NCBI GenBank assembly: GCA_000173575.1
Contig: ABYL01000018.1
Span: 1 to 64,000, forward strand
Length of the DNA stretch: 64,000 bases
Reading direction: 5' to 3'
Source: Burkholderia sp. H160
GTDB lineage: Bacteria > Pseudomonadota > Gammaproteobacteria > Burkholderiales > Burkholderiaceae
Shown here in pieces: positions 18,870 through 26,658 of the stretch. The notes under the pieces were generated by a model. That model ran no database searches and was not told the origin of the DNA. It saw nothing but the letters and a program-made list of their open reading frames with translations. Every line of letters starts with the position of its first letter. Within the stretch, counting starts at the first letter, position 1. Both the position numbers and the translations under genes were made by a program.

Positions 18870-19626
18870 TAATCCGTTCAGTTAAGCATCCCGCGAGACT
18901 CGCTGACGGTGTTCGACAAGGGGCTCTGGCCGCAGAAATCCTGTGTGGCCTGACGATGAGCGCGCCCAATCGTCACTTCCTGATTCCCGCCAAAACGAAT
19001 ACCTGCTGGGAAGTCATCTCTGGTACCGCTGACGATGCGACGGTGCGCATGCGCGTCTCACCGCAGGCGCGCAAGAAGTGTCCCGCTTTGTCCGAATTCT
19101 GGAATGCGCGGGCGATCCGAACCATCGATGCGCGTGGACGCGAACGCGTGCTGTTGACCTCGCTCGAGGATCGCCGCCGCTTTAAACCCGCCGATATCGT
19201 TGCCTGCTACGAGCGCCGCTGGCAGCTGGAAACCAGTTACAGGGGGCTCAAGCAATCGATGCTGGGTTCGGAATTGACTTTGCGCAGCCGCACCGTCGAA
19301 GGCGTGTATCAGGAGATATCGGGCGCGTTGATCGCCTCCAACCTGATCCGCCGCGAGATCGCCAACGCCACAAGGGGAGGCGAAACTCGCACCGACCGAC
19401 ATCAGCTTCGTCCGAGCCCTCCATACGATCCAGCACGAGCTCATGTGGGCCGCCCCGTACGCCGGCCTACGCAAAGTTGCCCGCGTGCCTTCGGCGCCTG
19501 CGCGAACGGCTCAAGTCTCTTCCGAACAAAAAACGACCCGGGCGCGCATGCGACCGGGTCGTCAAATCCCGCCCTTCACGTTACTCGGTACGGTACCTTA
19601 AAAGAGACCTTAACTGAACGGCATTA
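18870..19626 (+). mobile_element. IS4-family element, internally deleted, with 12-bp target duplication
   Basis: The ends TAATCCGTTCAGTTAAG (from 18870) and, on the other strand, TAATGCCGTTCAGTTAAG (ending 19626) are matching terminal repeats and resemble those of E. coli IS4. The 12 bases CCGCCGAAGCGG flank both sides (18858-18869 and 19627-19638), a target duplication of the length expected for this family. At 757 bases the element is about half size, because the 5' half of its transposase is gone. Confidence 0.88.
18890..19618 (+). pseudogene. IS4-family transposase remnant
   Basis: The C-terminal half of an IS4 transposase. DSLTVFDKG is followed by a one-base shift into EILCGLTMSAPNRHFLIPAK, then ARGRERVLLTSLEDRRRFKP and the Y-(2)-R-(3)-E-(6)-K signature CYERRWQLETSYRGLKQS at about 19208-19261. 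Another shift after IRREIANA leaves the end (SFVRALHTIQHELMWAAP) in a different frame. At least two frameshifts and a missing 5' half make it non-functional. Confidence 0.85.
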
Positions 19627-19661
19627 CCGCCGAAGCGGGGTTTTTGTTACCCGGATTCAAA

Positions 19662-21011
19662 TCACTTCGAGCGCCCGATACTCCTCGCCGCAGCAAAGAA
19701 CGACCACGTTGCGATCGCGACCATGATGATCGGGGCAATCATTGCATAACGCAGACCTTGTGTGACCGCCACGTGGCACGATGCGGCCACCGCGTCAGCG
19801 ATCGGAGCCTTGCAGGCCGCCGTATAATCACCGGCACCGGTAAAGATGTTCGATGCGAACTTGTCGCTCATCCAGCCCACCCATGCCGGCCCCAGACCTT
19901 GGCCGACAAGGTTCATCAGCAGGAACACGAGTGCCGAACCCGTGGCGCGCATACGCGGTTCGAGTCGGCTGTGAATGACCGAAAACGAAGGACCATTCCA
20001 CACGTTCAGCGAAGTCGCCATCAAGAACATTGCGACGGTGCAGACCGCGAAGTTCATCGACGTGAATGAAATGATCGTGAACGGAATACCCAAAAGCGAT
20101 CCGATTGCCGGAATCCAGCCGTACCAACGACGGTCACGTTTCGCCATCCAGTCCGAACCATAGCCACCGATCAAGCCGCCGACGAAGGCGCCAACGCCAT
20201 TGACGATCGCAAGCGTCAAGCCCGCCTGTTGCATATTCAGGCCAAACATGCGACCCATATAGATCGGTTGGAACATGAACGTGCCGTAAATCGAAATCGC
20301 GGTCGTCACGATACCGAGAGACATTTGCCAGAACGGCTTTTCACGCACGAACGCGGCAAGGACTTCATTGAGCGCCGGAACATCGTTGGACTCGACGGAG
20401 TCGAAGTTGCCACGCTTCGGTTCACGCAGCGTGAAATAAGCAATCAGACCCAGGATGATACCCGGGAAACCGAATGCGTAGAACGCCATGCGCCAACCAT
20501 AAAGGTGGGCAACCGTACCACCGCCGATTGCGCCGATGAAAACGCCAACTGCCGGTCCCAGTGCGTAGATGCCGTAAACGGTTGCACGCTTGGACGGTGG
20601 AAACTGATCCGAAAGCAGCGAGTGCGAAGTCGGGGTCGAGCCCGCTTCACCGATACCGACGCCCAGACGGTAGACCATCATCGAGGCGAAGCTGCCTGCG
20701 GTACCGCAAAGCATCGTCATCACAGACCAGGCAGCAATCGAAACCGCGATCATGAACTTGCGGTTATAACGTTCAGCCAGTCGCCCAATTGGAATACCGA
20801 GCGTCGCGTAGAAAATCGAGAACGCGAGACCGCTGAGCAAACCGAGCTGGAAATCCGAAAGCCCCATTTCATGTTTGAGCGCCGGACCGACGATTGCGAC
20901 GAGAATGCGATCTGTCATACTGGATGCATAGATCAGAACGAGCAAAAACAACAACCATCGCTCGTAACCTCGACTCCGGGTCGAGACCCGGGTTGCTTCT
21001 GCGGTGGACAT
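19662..21011 (-). CDS. MFS transporter, spinster-like (aromatic acid uptake or efflux)
   Basis: A 449-residue inner-membrane transporter with 12 hydrophobic segments. Family signs are LFLLVLIYASSMTDRILVAIV in helix 1, GIPIGRLAERYNRK in the first cytoplasmic loop, YRLGVGIGEAGSTPTSHSLLSD in helix 4, and GGYGSDWMAKRD after helix 7. It is the last gene of the ridA-Rieske-LigJ-LigB unit, with AGGAG before its ATG, so it probably moves the substrate or an intermediate across the inner membrane. Substrate and direction cannot be read from sequence. Its terminator carries an IS4 insertion. Confidence 0.85.
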   Translation of the reverse strand: MSTAEATRVSTRSRGYERWLLFLLVLIYASSMTDRILVAIVGPALKHEMGLSDFQLGLLSGLAFSIFYATLGIPIGRLAERYNRKFMIAVSIAAWSVMTMLCGTAGSFASMMVYRLGVGIGEAGSTPTSHSLLSDQFPPSKRATVYGIYALGPAVGVFIGAIGGGTVAHLYGWRMAFYAFGFPGIILGLIAYFTLREPKRGNFDSVESNDVPALNEVLAAFVREKPFWQMSLGIVTTAISIYGTFMFQPIYMGRMFGLNMQQAGLTLAIVNGVGAFVGGLIGGYGSDWMAKRDRRWYGWIPAIGSLLGIPFTIISFTSMNFAVCTVAMFLMATSLNVWNGPSFSVIHSRLEPRMRATGSALVFLLMNLVGQGLGPAWVGWMSDKFASNIFTGAGDYTAACKAPIADAVAASCHVAVTQGLRYAMIAPIIMVAIATWSFFAAARSIGRSK

Positions 21012-21081
21012 CTTCAGTCTCCTGTCGCGCTCAGAATCTGAGCATTTATATCGAACAAGTCATTCTTTTATTTGCTGCCCT

Positions 21082-22074
21082 TTACGCCCAGGTAACGAAC
21101 CCTGCGCCGACGCCGGTACCTGCGGGAGTTCGCCTGAGCGGGAAATACTCGGCGCTCTGCACATTCAGGTGCTCGAGCGCGCCCGCCGCCGTCACCCAGT
21201 TCAGAATTTCCGAGGAACCGGAGTTGAGCGCGCCTCGCGGGATGCTCTGGAGAAAATCGGCGTCCTTGTTCTCGAAGGCCGCAATGATCTGACGGTCGAG
21301 CGGCTCATCGACCACGAAGTGGCTCAGACCGCCGCTCGCGATGACCATCACGCGCTGGTCGCCCGGGATCGCCTCGACCACACGACGAATTGCACGCCCC
21401 ACGTTGTAGCAACGACGCGAGGACGGGACGTTCGGACTGAAATAGGTATTCAGCAGCACCGGTACGATCGGAATCTGGAGACCGGCAAACAGACGTTTGA
21501 CCACGAAGCCATAGGCATGACCAAAACCCTTGTTCAGTGGGTCTTCCACGTGGTCCGAAGTCGCGACATCCACCTCTTCATCGATCAGTCCTTTGATCAA
21601 CGTCAGTGCCATATCGGGATCACAAGGCAATTCGTGGACCTGATCGAGCATATAGCCTTTACGCACCGTACGCAGCCAATCAGGCGTCGTCGGCTCCTGG
21701 AGCTTGTCGATCGTGTATGCGGTCTGTCCGTGGTAGATCGCGAACGCCGGTTGATTGGCGCTGTTGAAAAGTTCTGCCTGATCGTCACCGATGATGATCG
21801 CGACATCGGGCTTGACTTGAGCCACGAATGCCGCGAGCTTGTCGAGCGCGTCATTGCATTGCTGCTCCTTTTGGGCCAGCGTCGGAACATCCACTTCGTT
21901 CTCGTAGCACGGCCCCACTTCAGCCAGCAACTGCGGATACGTCATCAACCGTCCATCGGACGTGTTGAGCTCCGGGTTTTCATAATCGACTTTTGCCCGG
22001 TGAATCCATTGTGCAGCACCGAGCGTCAGAAGGGGCGTATGAGAAGTCGCGACGCCGGAAACGATTTTGGCCAT
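21082..22074 (-). CDS. LigB-type class III extradiol dioxygenase (gallate/methylgallate-like)
   Basis: A 330-residue LigB-superfamily enzyme, expected to open a gallate-, 3-O-methylgallate- or protocatechuate-like ring with Fe(II). Visible residues: His12 in VATSHTPLL, the GDDQAELF segment, the catalytic-base region FGHAYGF, and SGGLSHFVVDEPLDR holding the later His and Glu. The C-terminus (AGTGVGAGFVTWA) is typical of LigB-like subunits. No LigA-type small subunit is fused or adjacent, unlike full gallate dioxygenases of about 420 residues, so it probably works as a single-domain enzyme. Upstream is the LigJ-like hydratase that would handle its product. Confidence 0.85.
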   Translation of the reverse strand: MAKIVSGVATSHTPLLTLGAAQWIHRAKVDYENPELNTSDGRLMTYPQLLAEVGPCYENEVDVPTLAQKEQQCNDALDKLAAFVAQVKPDVAIIIGDDQAELFNSANQPAFAIYHGQTAYTIDKLQEPTTPDWLRTVRKGYMLDQVHELPCDPDMALTLIKGLIDEEVDVATSDHVEDPLNKGFGHAYGFVVKRLFAGLQIPIVPVLLNTYFSPNVPSSRRCYNVGRAIRRVVEAIPGDQRVMVIASGGLSHFVVDEPLDRQIIAAFENKDADFLQSIPRGALNSGSSEILNWVTAAGALEHLNVQSAEYFPLRRTPAGTGVGAGFVTWA

Positions 22075-22151
22075 GATGTTTAGTCAATCCAGGATTTGCT
22101 TACGACAAAGCGCGGGGCAGATGTCCCGCGCTGCGTTTCTCTATCGATCGA

Positions 22152-23153
22152 CTACTCTTCGCCGGTACGAAAACGCGAATACAGCTTCATGCAGTTGCAG
22201 CGGAAGATGTTGTTCTTGTCCTCTTGCGAGAGCGCGGCCATCGATTCGATAACCGGCTTCAAATCGTCGAGGTCCAGACCCGTTTCCGGATCGACGGCGC
22301 TGCCGGTGCCTGGCTTTTCGGTCGCGAACAGCACGCGATCTGCACCCACCTTTTTGATTAGGAGTTCGAGTGAATCCTTGTCATAATTGGTGGTGTCGTA
22401 GTGGAGTTGACGCAGCTTTTGTTCGAACGGCGCCGCACCGCGACGGATGTTCCAGGCACGGAAGCGGCCCATCTGGTAGGGAATTGCGCCGCCGGCGTGC
22501 GGGACGATCAGCTTAAGGTTCGGGAAACGATCGAACACGTCCGATTCCATCAGCGACAGAATGGCGATGCTTTCTTCGTTGATAAATTTCAGCGTGTACG
22601 ACTCGCGCGGCTGGCAACTGCCGGCCGAGTGGATCAGCGCAGGAATATCGAGTGCGCACAGCTTTTCATACAGCGGGAACCAGAACGGATCACCCAGTCC
22701 TGGGGGCGGCGTGTCATCGCCTTCGGTCGGATCCGGATTCAGCAGACAGCCGATGAAACCCTGCTCCTTGACGCGGAATTCGAGTTCTGCGAGGCAGTTG
22801 ACCGGGCTCTCATTACGGTACTGCGGCAGACCTGCGACCTTGCGAAAGCGCGTGGGCCACATTTCGGCGGTCTGGTGAACCAGATCGTTCATGTGCTTCG
22901 TCCATAGCGCCGTGACCTTCGCGGGCTTGATCGAATGCATCTGCATGTACGGACGCGGCGACAGGAACTGGATGTCCGTACCGACACGATCCATGATCTC
23001 GATGATCGTCTGACCGGCTTTGCGCACTGCGTCATCGCTCAACCTGGGCACACCGACGTGCGGATTCGCGCGGTGAGACGCGAGTTCGGCCATGAATTTA
23101 TAGCTTTCGCCTGGAATTACGACGTGAGCATGCGAATCGATGATAAGTGACAT
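22152..23153 (-). CDS. LigJ-like 4-oxalomesaconate hydratase (amidohydrolase superfamily)
   Basis: A 333-residue TIM-barrel protein of the amidohydrolase-2 group. The metal motif DSHAHV is at residues 6-11. The sequence follows LigJ hydratases: ELEFRVKEQGFIGCLLNPDP, FWFPLYEKLCALDIPALIH, HAGGAIPYQMGRFRAWN, LFATEKPGTGSAVDPETG. LigJ adds water to 4-oxalomesaconate to give the substrate of LigK. With the LigB-type dioxygenase downstream and the LigK-like aldolase at 18162 it completes a lower gallate or protocatechuate pathway. A decarboxylase or LigY-type hydrolase role is a lesser alternative in this superfamily. Confidence 0.85.
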   Translation of the reverse strand: MSLIIDSHAHVVIPGESYKFMAELASHRANPHVGVPRLSDDAVRKAGQTIIEIMDRVGTDIQFLSPRPYMQMHSIKPAKVTALWTKHMNDLVHQTAEMWPTRFRKVAGLPQYRNESPVNCLAELEFRVKEQGFIGCLLNPDPTEGDDTPPPGLGDPFWFPLYEKLCALDIPALIHSAGSCQPRESYTLKFINEESIAILSLMESDVFDRFPNLKLIVPHAGGAIPYQMGRFRAWNIRRGAAPFEQKLRQLHYDTTNYDKDSLELLIKKVGADRVLFATEKPGTGSAVDPETGLDLDDLKPVIESMAALSQEDKNNIFRCNCMKLYSRFRTGEE

Positions 23154-23186
23154 CTTGGATATGCCTCGTAGGGAAAAGATTTCAAA

Positions 23187-24395
23187 CTACAACGTTGCTT
23201 GCCATTGCTGGTCGTTCTCGTAGACGCCGCCCAGCGGCATGACCGACCTATAGTCGATCTTTTCGTGCTGTGCCAGTTTCGGCACTGAACCTGCCGAAAA
23301 TTCGGTCAACGAATTCATCAGGCAGCGACGGACCTGCATCACCGCACCGTCACCGGCACCGAGATATTCTTTGGTGCGATCCTGGAGCGTTCCCATACTG
23401 AGAAGGATGGCGAAATCTTCGGTACCAAGCGTTTGCGGGAAGCCAGAAAAGTGACCGTTCTTCATCGCTTCGCGATCCTGGCCCCAGAGATCGTCATCCG
23501 AACGCGACGGAATGGGAGGCCAGTTGTCGCGATCAGCGGGAAAGATGTAATCCTCGTGCGGAACTGGCTTGTCCAGGATGAACGTCATGTGCCAATACCA
23601 CGTGTTCTCGTCATCAATAGGCACAGAGAAGAACATCTGCGATCGCGTGGTGTCACCGGCCTTACGCGGTGAAATCATGCCGTACCATGGCATGACGAAC
23701 GAATTGGTGCGCACATATGACCTGCCATCTTCGAGTGCGCGTACAGCCGCGTAACGGAAGCCGTATTCCTTCTGCTTGATCTTGTAGACTGGCGCCTGGT
23801 TGACCGAGGCATTGGTCATTTCGTGTTCGAGCCACGACTGGTGAAGAACACCGACGTGCGCCGAGTCCATCGTAGTCTCGACCGCTTGCAGCCAGTTGCA
23901 TTCGATGCGCTGACGATGCACCACCACCTGATCGGCGGGCAAGCCCACGAACGGCAGATCAGCGATTTTCGGGGGTTCGCTCTGACCGAGATACACCCAC
24001 GCGATGCCACCCGCTTCCTGAGTCGGATAGTGCTTGAGCGGCACGTGTTTGCAATACTCAGCTTCGTTATTTGGCTGCGTCGGAACCGTGAAAGTCACGC
24101 CTTCGGAATTGAATTTCCAACCGTGGAAGATACAACGAAGCGCGTTGTCTTCGTTGCGGGCGAGTGCCAGCGAAGCACCACGGTGCGGGCAAGCTTCGTC
24201 AAAGAAGCCGACTTTGCCATTATCACCACGGAAGGCTACGAAATTCCGACCGAAGAGTCGCACACGCTCAGGTCTTCCACCAGCGACGAGCGACGCCGAA
24301 CGCAGCGCCGGAATCCACCAGTTCTGACGAATCATTTGACCCATCGGAGCGTCGCCCGATACCCGGGTCAACAATTCGTTTTCGTCTTTAGTCAT
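23187..24395 (-). CDS. Rieske non-heme iron oxygenase 1 (VanA/LigX/phthalate dioxygenase type)
   Basis: A 402-residue oxygenase subunit. The Rieske cluster ligands are Cys69, His71, Cys88 and His91 (CPHRGASLALARN, then CIFHGW). The mononuclear iron motif is ETTMDSAHVGVLH. Members of this group O-demethylate methoxyaromatics or hydroxylate carboxylated rings, fed with electrons by an FMN/2Fe-2S reductase; the only one in the window is at 25614. It lies 32 bases after ridA and 33 before the hydratase gene. The start has a strong AGGAGGTG site. It is clearly a paralogue of the enzyme at 32305. Confidence 0.9.
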   Translation of the reverse strand: MTKDENELLTRVSGDAPMGQMIRQNWWIPALRSASLVAGGRPERVRLFGRNFVAFRGDNGKVGFFDEACPHRGASLALARNEDNALRCIFHGWKFNSEGVTFTVPTQPNNEAEYCKHVPLKHYPTQEAGGIAWVYLGQSEPPKIADLPFVGLPADQVVVHRQRIECNWLQAVETTMDSAHVGVLHQSWLEHEMTNASVNQAPVYKIKQKEYGFRYAAVRALEDGRSYVRTNSFVMPWYGMISPRKAGDTTRSQMFFSVPIDDENTWYWHMTFILDKPVPHEDYIFPADRDNWPPIPSRSDDDLWGQDREAMKNGHFSGFPQTLGTEDFAILLSMGTLQDRTKEYLGAGDGAVMQVRRCLMNSLTEFSAGSVPKLAQHEKIDYRSVMPLGGVYENDQQWQATL

Positions 24396-24427
24396 AGCAC
24401 ACCTCCTTGGATCTGAATTCTGAATAC

Positions 24428-24823
24428 CTAATCACCGAGCACTGCGATCACTTCAAGCTGGATCTGCATGCCGCCCGGCAGATCCACGATCTGGGCGTGA
24501 CGCGCCGGACGATCTTCAGGATCGGGAAACATTTCAAGCCAGGGTGGGTTGACGATCGGACGAAGCGATCCGTCTTTGAGAAATACCGTGACACGCACGA
24601 TATCGTTGACGGTACCGCCACCCGCTTCGACGAGCGTTCGCATATTCTGGAACGCGAATTTAGCCTGCGATTGCGCATCTTCAGGCAGCGTATCCGTCTG
24701 AGGGTCTTTACCCGCGATACCTGACGACAAGATGAGGTTGCCCTTTCTGGCACCCATCGGAATCGGCGTCTGACCATGGGTCACGCCCGGAACTTCAATC
24801 GATCGTTTGCCTTCGTATTTCAT
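24428..24823 (-). CDS. RidA/YjgF-family protein
   Basis: A 131-residue protein starting at the ATG at 24823; longer in-frame starts read through a leader with no ribosome binding site. RidA hallmarks: ILSSGIAGKDPQTDT near residue 33, the substrate Arg in RPARHAQIVDL and the Glu in IQLEVIAVLGD at the end. RidA proteins hydrolyse reactive enamine/imine intermediates or help tautomerise or hydrolyse enol products. It is first in the operon with Rieske 1, LigJ-like, LigB-like and MFS genes, which suggests it handles an unstable ring-cleavage or side-chain intermediate. Operator half-site F lies 107 bases upstream. Confidence 0.85.
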   Translation of the reverse strand: MKYEGKRSIEVPGVTHGQTPIPMGARKGNLILSSGIAGKDPQTDTLPEDAQSQAKFAFQNMRTLVEAGGGTVNDIVRVTVFLKDGSLRPIVNPPWLEMFPDPEDRPARHAQIVDLPGGMQIQLEVIAVLGD

Positions 24824-24923
24824 CACTATGCCTGATAATAATGTTTCGCCTAAGTCCCCGGTTACGAGGCAGATTCCACTATCAGAATGCGCTCTTACGG
24901 AAGCGTCGCATAACCCGAGACAA

Positions 24924-24937
24924 ACAAGTAACCTTAT
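24924..24937. promoter_or_regulatory. Operator-like half-site F
   Basis: GTAACCTTATT at 24928-24938 keeps one perfect half of the island palindrome (ACCTTA), while the other half keeps three of six bases. It lies about 107 bases upstream of ridA. Weaker evidence than the other sites. Confidence 0.4.
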
Positions 24938-25000
24938 TAATACTATCAGTCGAGATCCAATCGATGAGTAGGGGTGTTCACCTATGCAGCGCATCGAGCA

Positions 25001-25038
25001 AAAAGAAAGCCAGACTTACCGTGAGATAAGTCTGGCTT
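25001..25038 (-). terminator. Rho-independent terminator after the porin remnant
   Basis: On the minus strand the 12-base stem AAGCCAGACTTA / TAAGTCTGGCTT with an 8-base loop is followed by TCTTTTTG. It lies 38 bases past the stop of the porin remnant and closes the long thiolase-to-reductase unit. Confidence 0.92.
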
Positions 25039-25075
25039 CGTTACTGCTTCAACCTACATCAGTTGCGACGCGCGA

Positions 25076-25550
25076 TCAGAACAACGTGCTAATGCCGGTG
25101 TTCACGCCTACCGTCGTGCCAGACGGAGCAAACAGCGTGGTCGCACCGTCGCCCATGTTCAGGCCGGGATTGTTGTTGCCCTTGTTGTTGACGAATGCAA
25201 CCTGGGCGTACACAGCCGTACGCTTGGACCGGTTGTAGACCAGCGTAGTGTGTTCGACGTAAAGATCCCCGATCCCATCTGCCTGGTTGACATAGAGCGG
25301 CAGCAACGAATCGAGTTGAGCGAGGCTACGCGGATCGAGTTCGAACAGCACGTCGAGCAAGGGCGTTGCCTGGAGACCGGCGTGGAACGTACCGAAATTG
25401 CTACGCAGGCCGATCCATGCAGCACGACCCCAGAAATTGCCGTTCGAATCATCATAGCCGCCGTCGGCCATGTCGATACCGCTTTCGAGGTTGAAGACCG
25501 CATGCAGACCACCGCCCGGATCTTCGTCACCCTAACTCTCAATATTGGTG
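25076..25550 (-). pseudogene. Porin remnant with N-terminal and internal deletions
   Basis: On the minus strand the frame GDEDPGGGLHAVFNLESGID matches strand 2-3 of Burkholderia porins, WGRAAWIGLRSNFGTFHAG the next strands, then VNQADGIGDLYVEHTTLVY and the last strands YAQVAFVNNKG and VGVNTGISTLF with the terminal Phe. A stop at 25532-25534 sits just upstream, the signal peptide and first strand are missing, and the middle third is deleted. It lies after the reductase gene in the same direction, so a porin once ended this operon. Confidence 0.85.
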
Positions 25551-25613
25551 GTTGCCATATGGCGCGGGGCGTTTTGCTGTTTTTGACACAACATTGATCA
25601 GGCTCTGTGATGA

Positions 25614-26588
25614 TCAGAGATCGAGTGTGAGCGTCGGGCTCGCACTGCGCGAGCAACAGACGAGCATACATTGACGCTCGGCCTTGTCTTCGGCCGACAG
25701 GAGCTTGTCCGCGTGGTTCGGTGTGCCGTCAACGACCTTGACCTCGCACATACCGCAGGTACCTTGCATACAGCCGTATTGAACGTCCACGTTATTATCG
25801 AGCAGCACGTCGAGGATTGACCGATCCTCGGGTATGCGATAAGTTGCCCCAGATTTCGCGAGCACGACATCGAATTCGGAAACCCCGCCAGTGGATGGAG
25901 GCTCCGCAGCCGAGAACCGTTCAAGATGAACCTGCGATCCAGGTTTTGATGACGCCGCGGCCTCGAACGCGTCGAGCATAGCAGTGGGACCGCAGCAGTA
26001 GACGTGGGCGTCAGCCGGTGACCCGGCAATCACGGTCGCCATGTTCACGCGCGTGCCGCCGGGGATCCCATCAAAATAGGTGTAGAGCCGTCCCCTGGTT
26101 GAGCCCTGCACAAACCGCTCGATGTCCTTGAGGTAGGCCGCGTGTTGTCGGTCGCGCGCCGAGTAATGGAGATGCCATTCGCGGCCCAGCGCCTCCAGCT
26201 GGCGAACCATCGACCAGATCGGGGTGATGCCGATGCCGCCAGCGAACAGAATGCTGACGCGGGCACCCGGATCGACCGGAAACAGATTGCGAGGCGTGCT
26301 GATCTTCGTTTGGTCGCCGACACGCATCGCATCGTGGACGTATTGCGATGCGCCCCTGCTGTTCGCGTCCCTTGCGATCGCGATTTCGTAGACCCGGGGC
26401 GCTCCTTGTGCGCTGACAATGGAATAAGAGCGGGAGAGCCGTGAGCCCAGCCTGATATCAATGTGTGACCCGGCCTCGGCCTCCGGCAAATCGGAGCCAT
26501 CCACGCGCTCGAGCACCAGACTGATAGTATTTTGCGACTCCCAAGTCATGGACTTGATTCGCACGTCGATAAAACAATCGTCACTCAC
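25614..26588 (-). CDS. Rieske oxygenase reductase (VanB/phthalate dioxygenase reductase type)
   Basis: A 324-residue flavin and iron-sulfur reductase passing electrons from NAD(P)H to Rieske oxygenases. The GTG at 26588 is preferred (AGGTG site; the length then fits VanB). Order: flavin-binding RSYSIVSA near residue 60, nucleotide-binding GGIGITPIWSMV near 120, CCGPTAMLDAF near 215, and a C-terminal plant-type 2Fe-2S domain CMQGTCGMC with the fourth Cys in RQCMLVC. It is the only such reductase here, so it probably serves all three Rieske oxygenases. It lies 70 bases downstream of the acyl-CoA dehydrogenase and before the porin remnant. Confidence 0.92.
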   Translation of the reverse strand: MSDDCFIDVRIKSMTWESQNTISLVLERVDGSDLPEAEAGSHIDIRLGSRLSRSYSIVSAQGAPRVYEIAIARDANSRGASQYVHDAMRVGDQTKISTPRNLFPVDPGARVSILFAGGIGITPIWSMVRQLEALGREWHLHYSARDRQHAAYLKDIERFVQGSTRGRLYTYFDGIPGGTRVNMATVIAGSPADAHVYCCGPTAMLDAFEAAASSKPGSQVHLERFSAAEPPSTGGVSEFDVVLAKSGATYRIPEDRSILDVLLDNNVDVQYGCMQGTCGMCEVKVVDGTPNHADKLLSAEDKAERQCMLVCCSRSASPTLTLDL

Positions 26589-26658
26589 ATTACACCTGCA
26601 AAAGCGATGGTTTTCAGAAGATCTGGGGCAGGGGAGGCGGCGTCGCACCGTCCGCTTT

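Noticed and set aside
20229-21041. Long plus-strand open frame of 270 codons opposite the MFS gene
   Set aside because: It lies wholly antisense to a clear membrane transporter, its product is low in hydrophobics and rich in Arg, Asp and His as expected from a complementary frame, and it has no family resemblance.
21004-22083. Plus-strand frame of 359 codons opposite the LigB-like gene
   Set aside because: Complementary frame of a conserved dioxygenase gene; no motif of its own.
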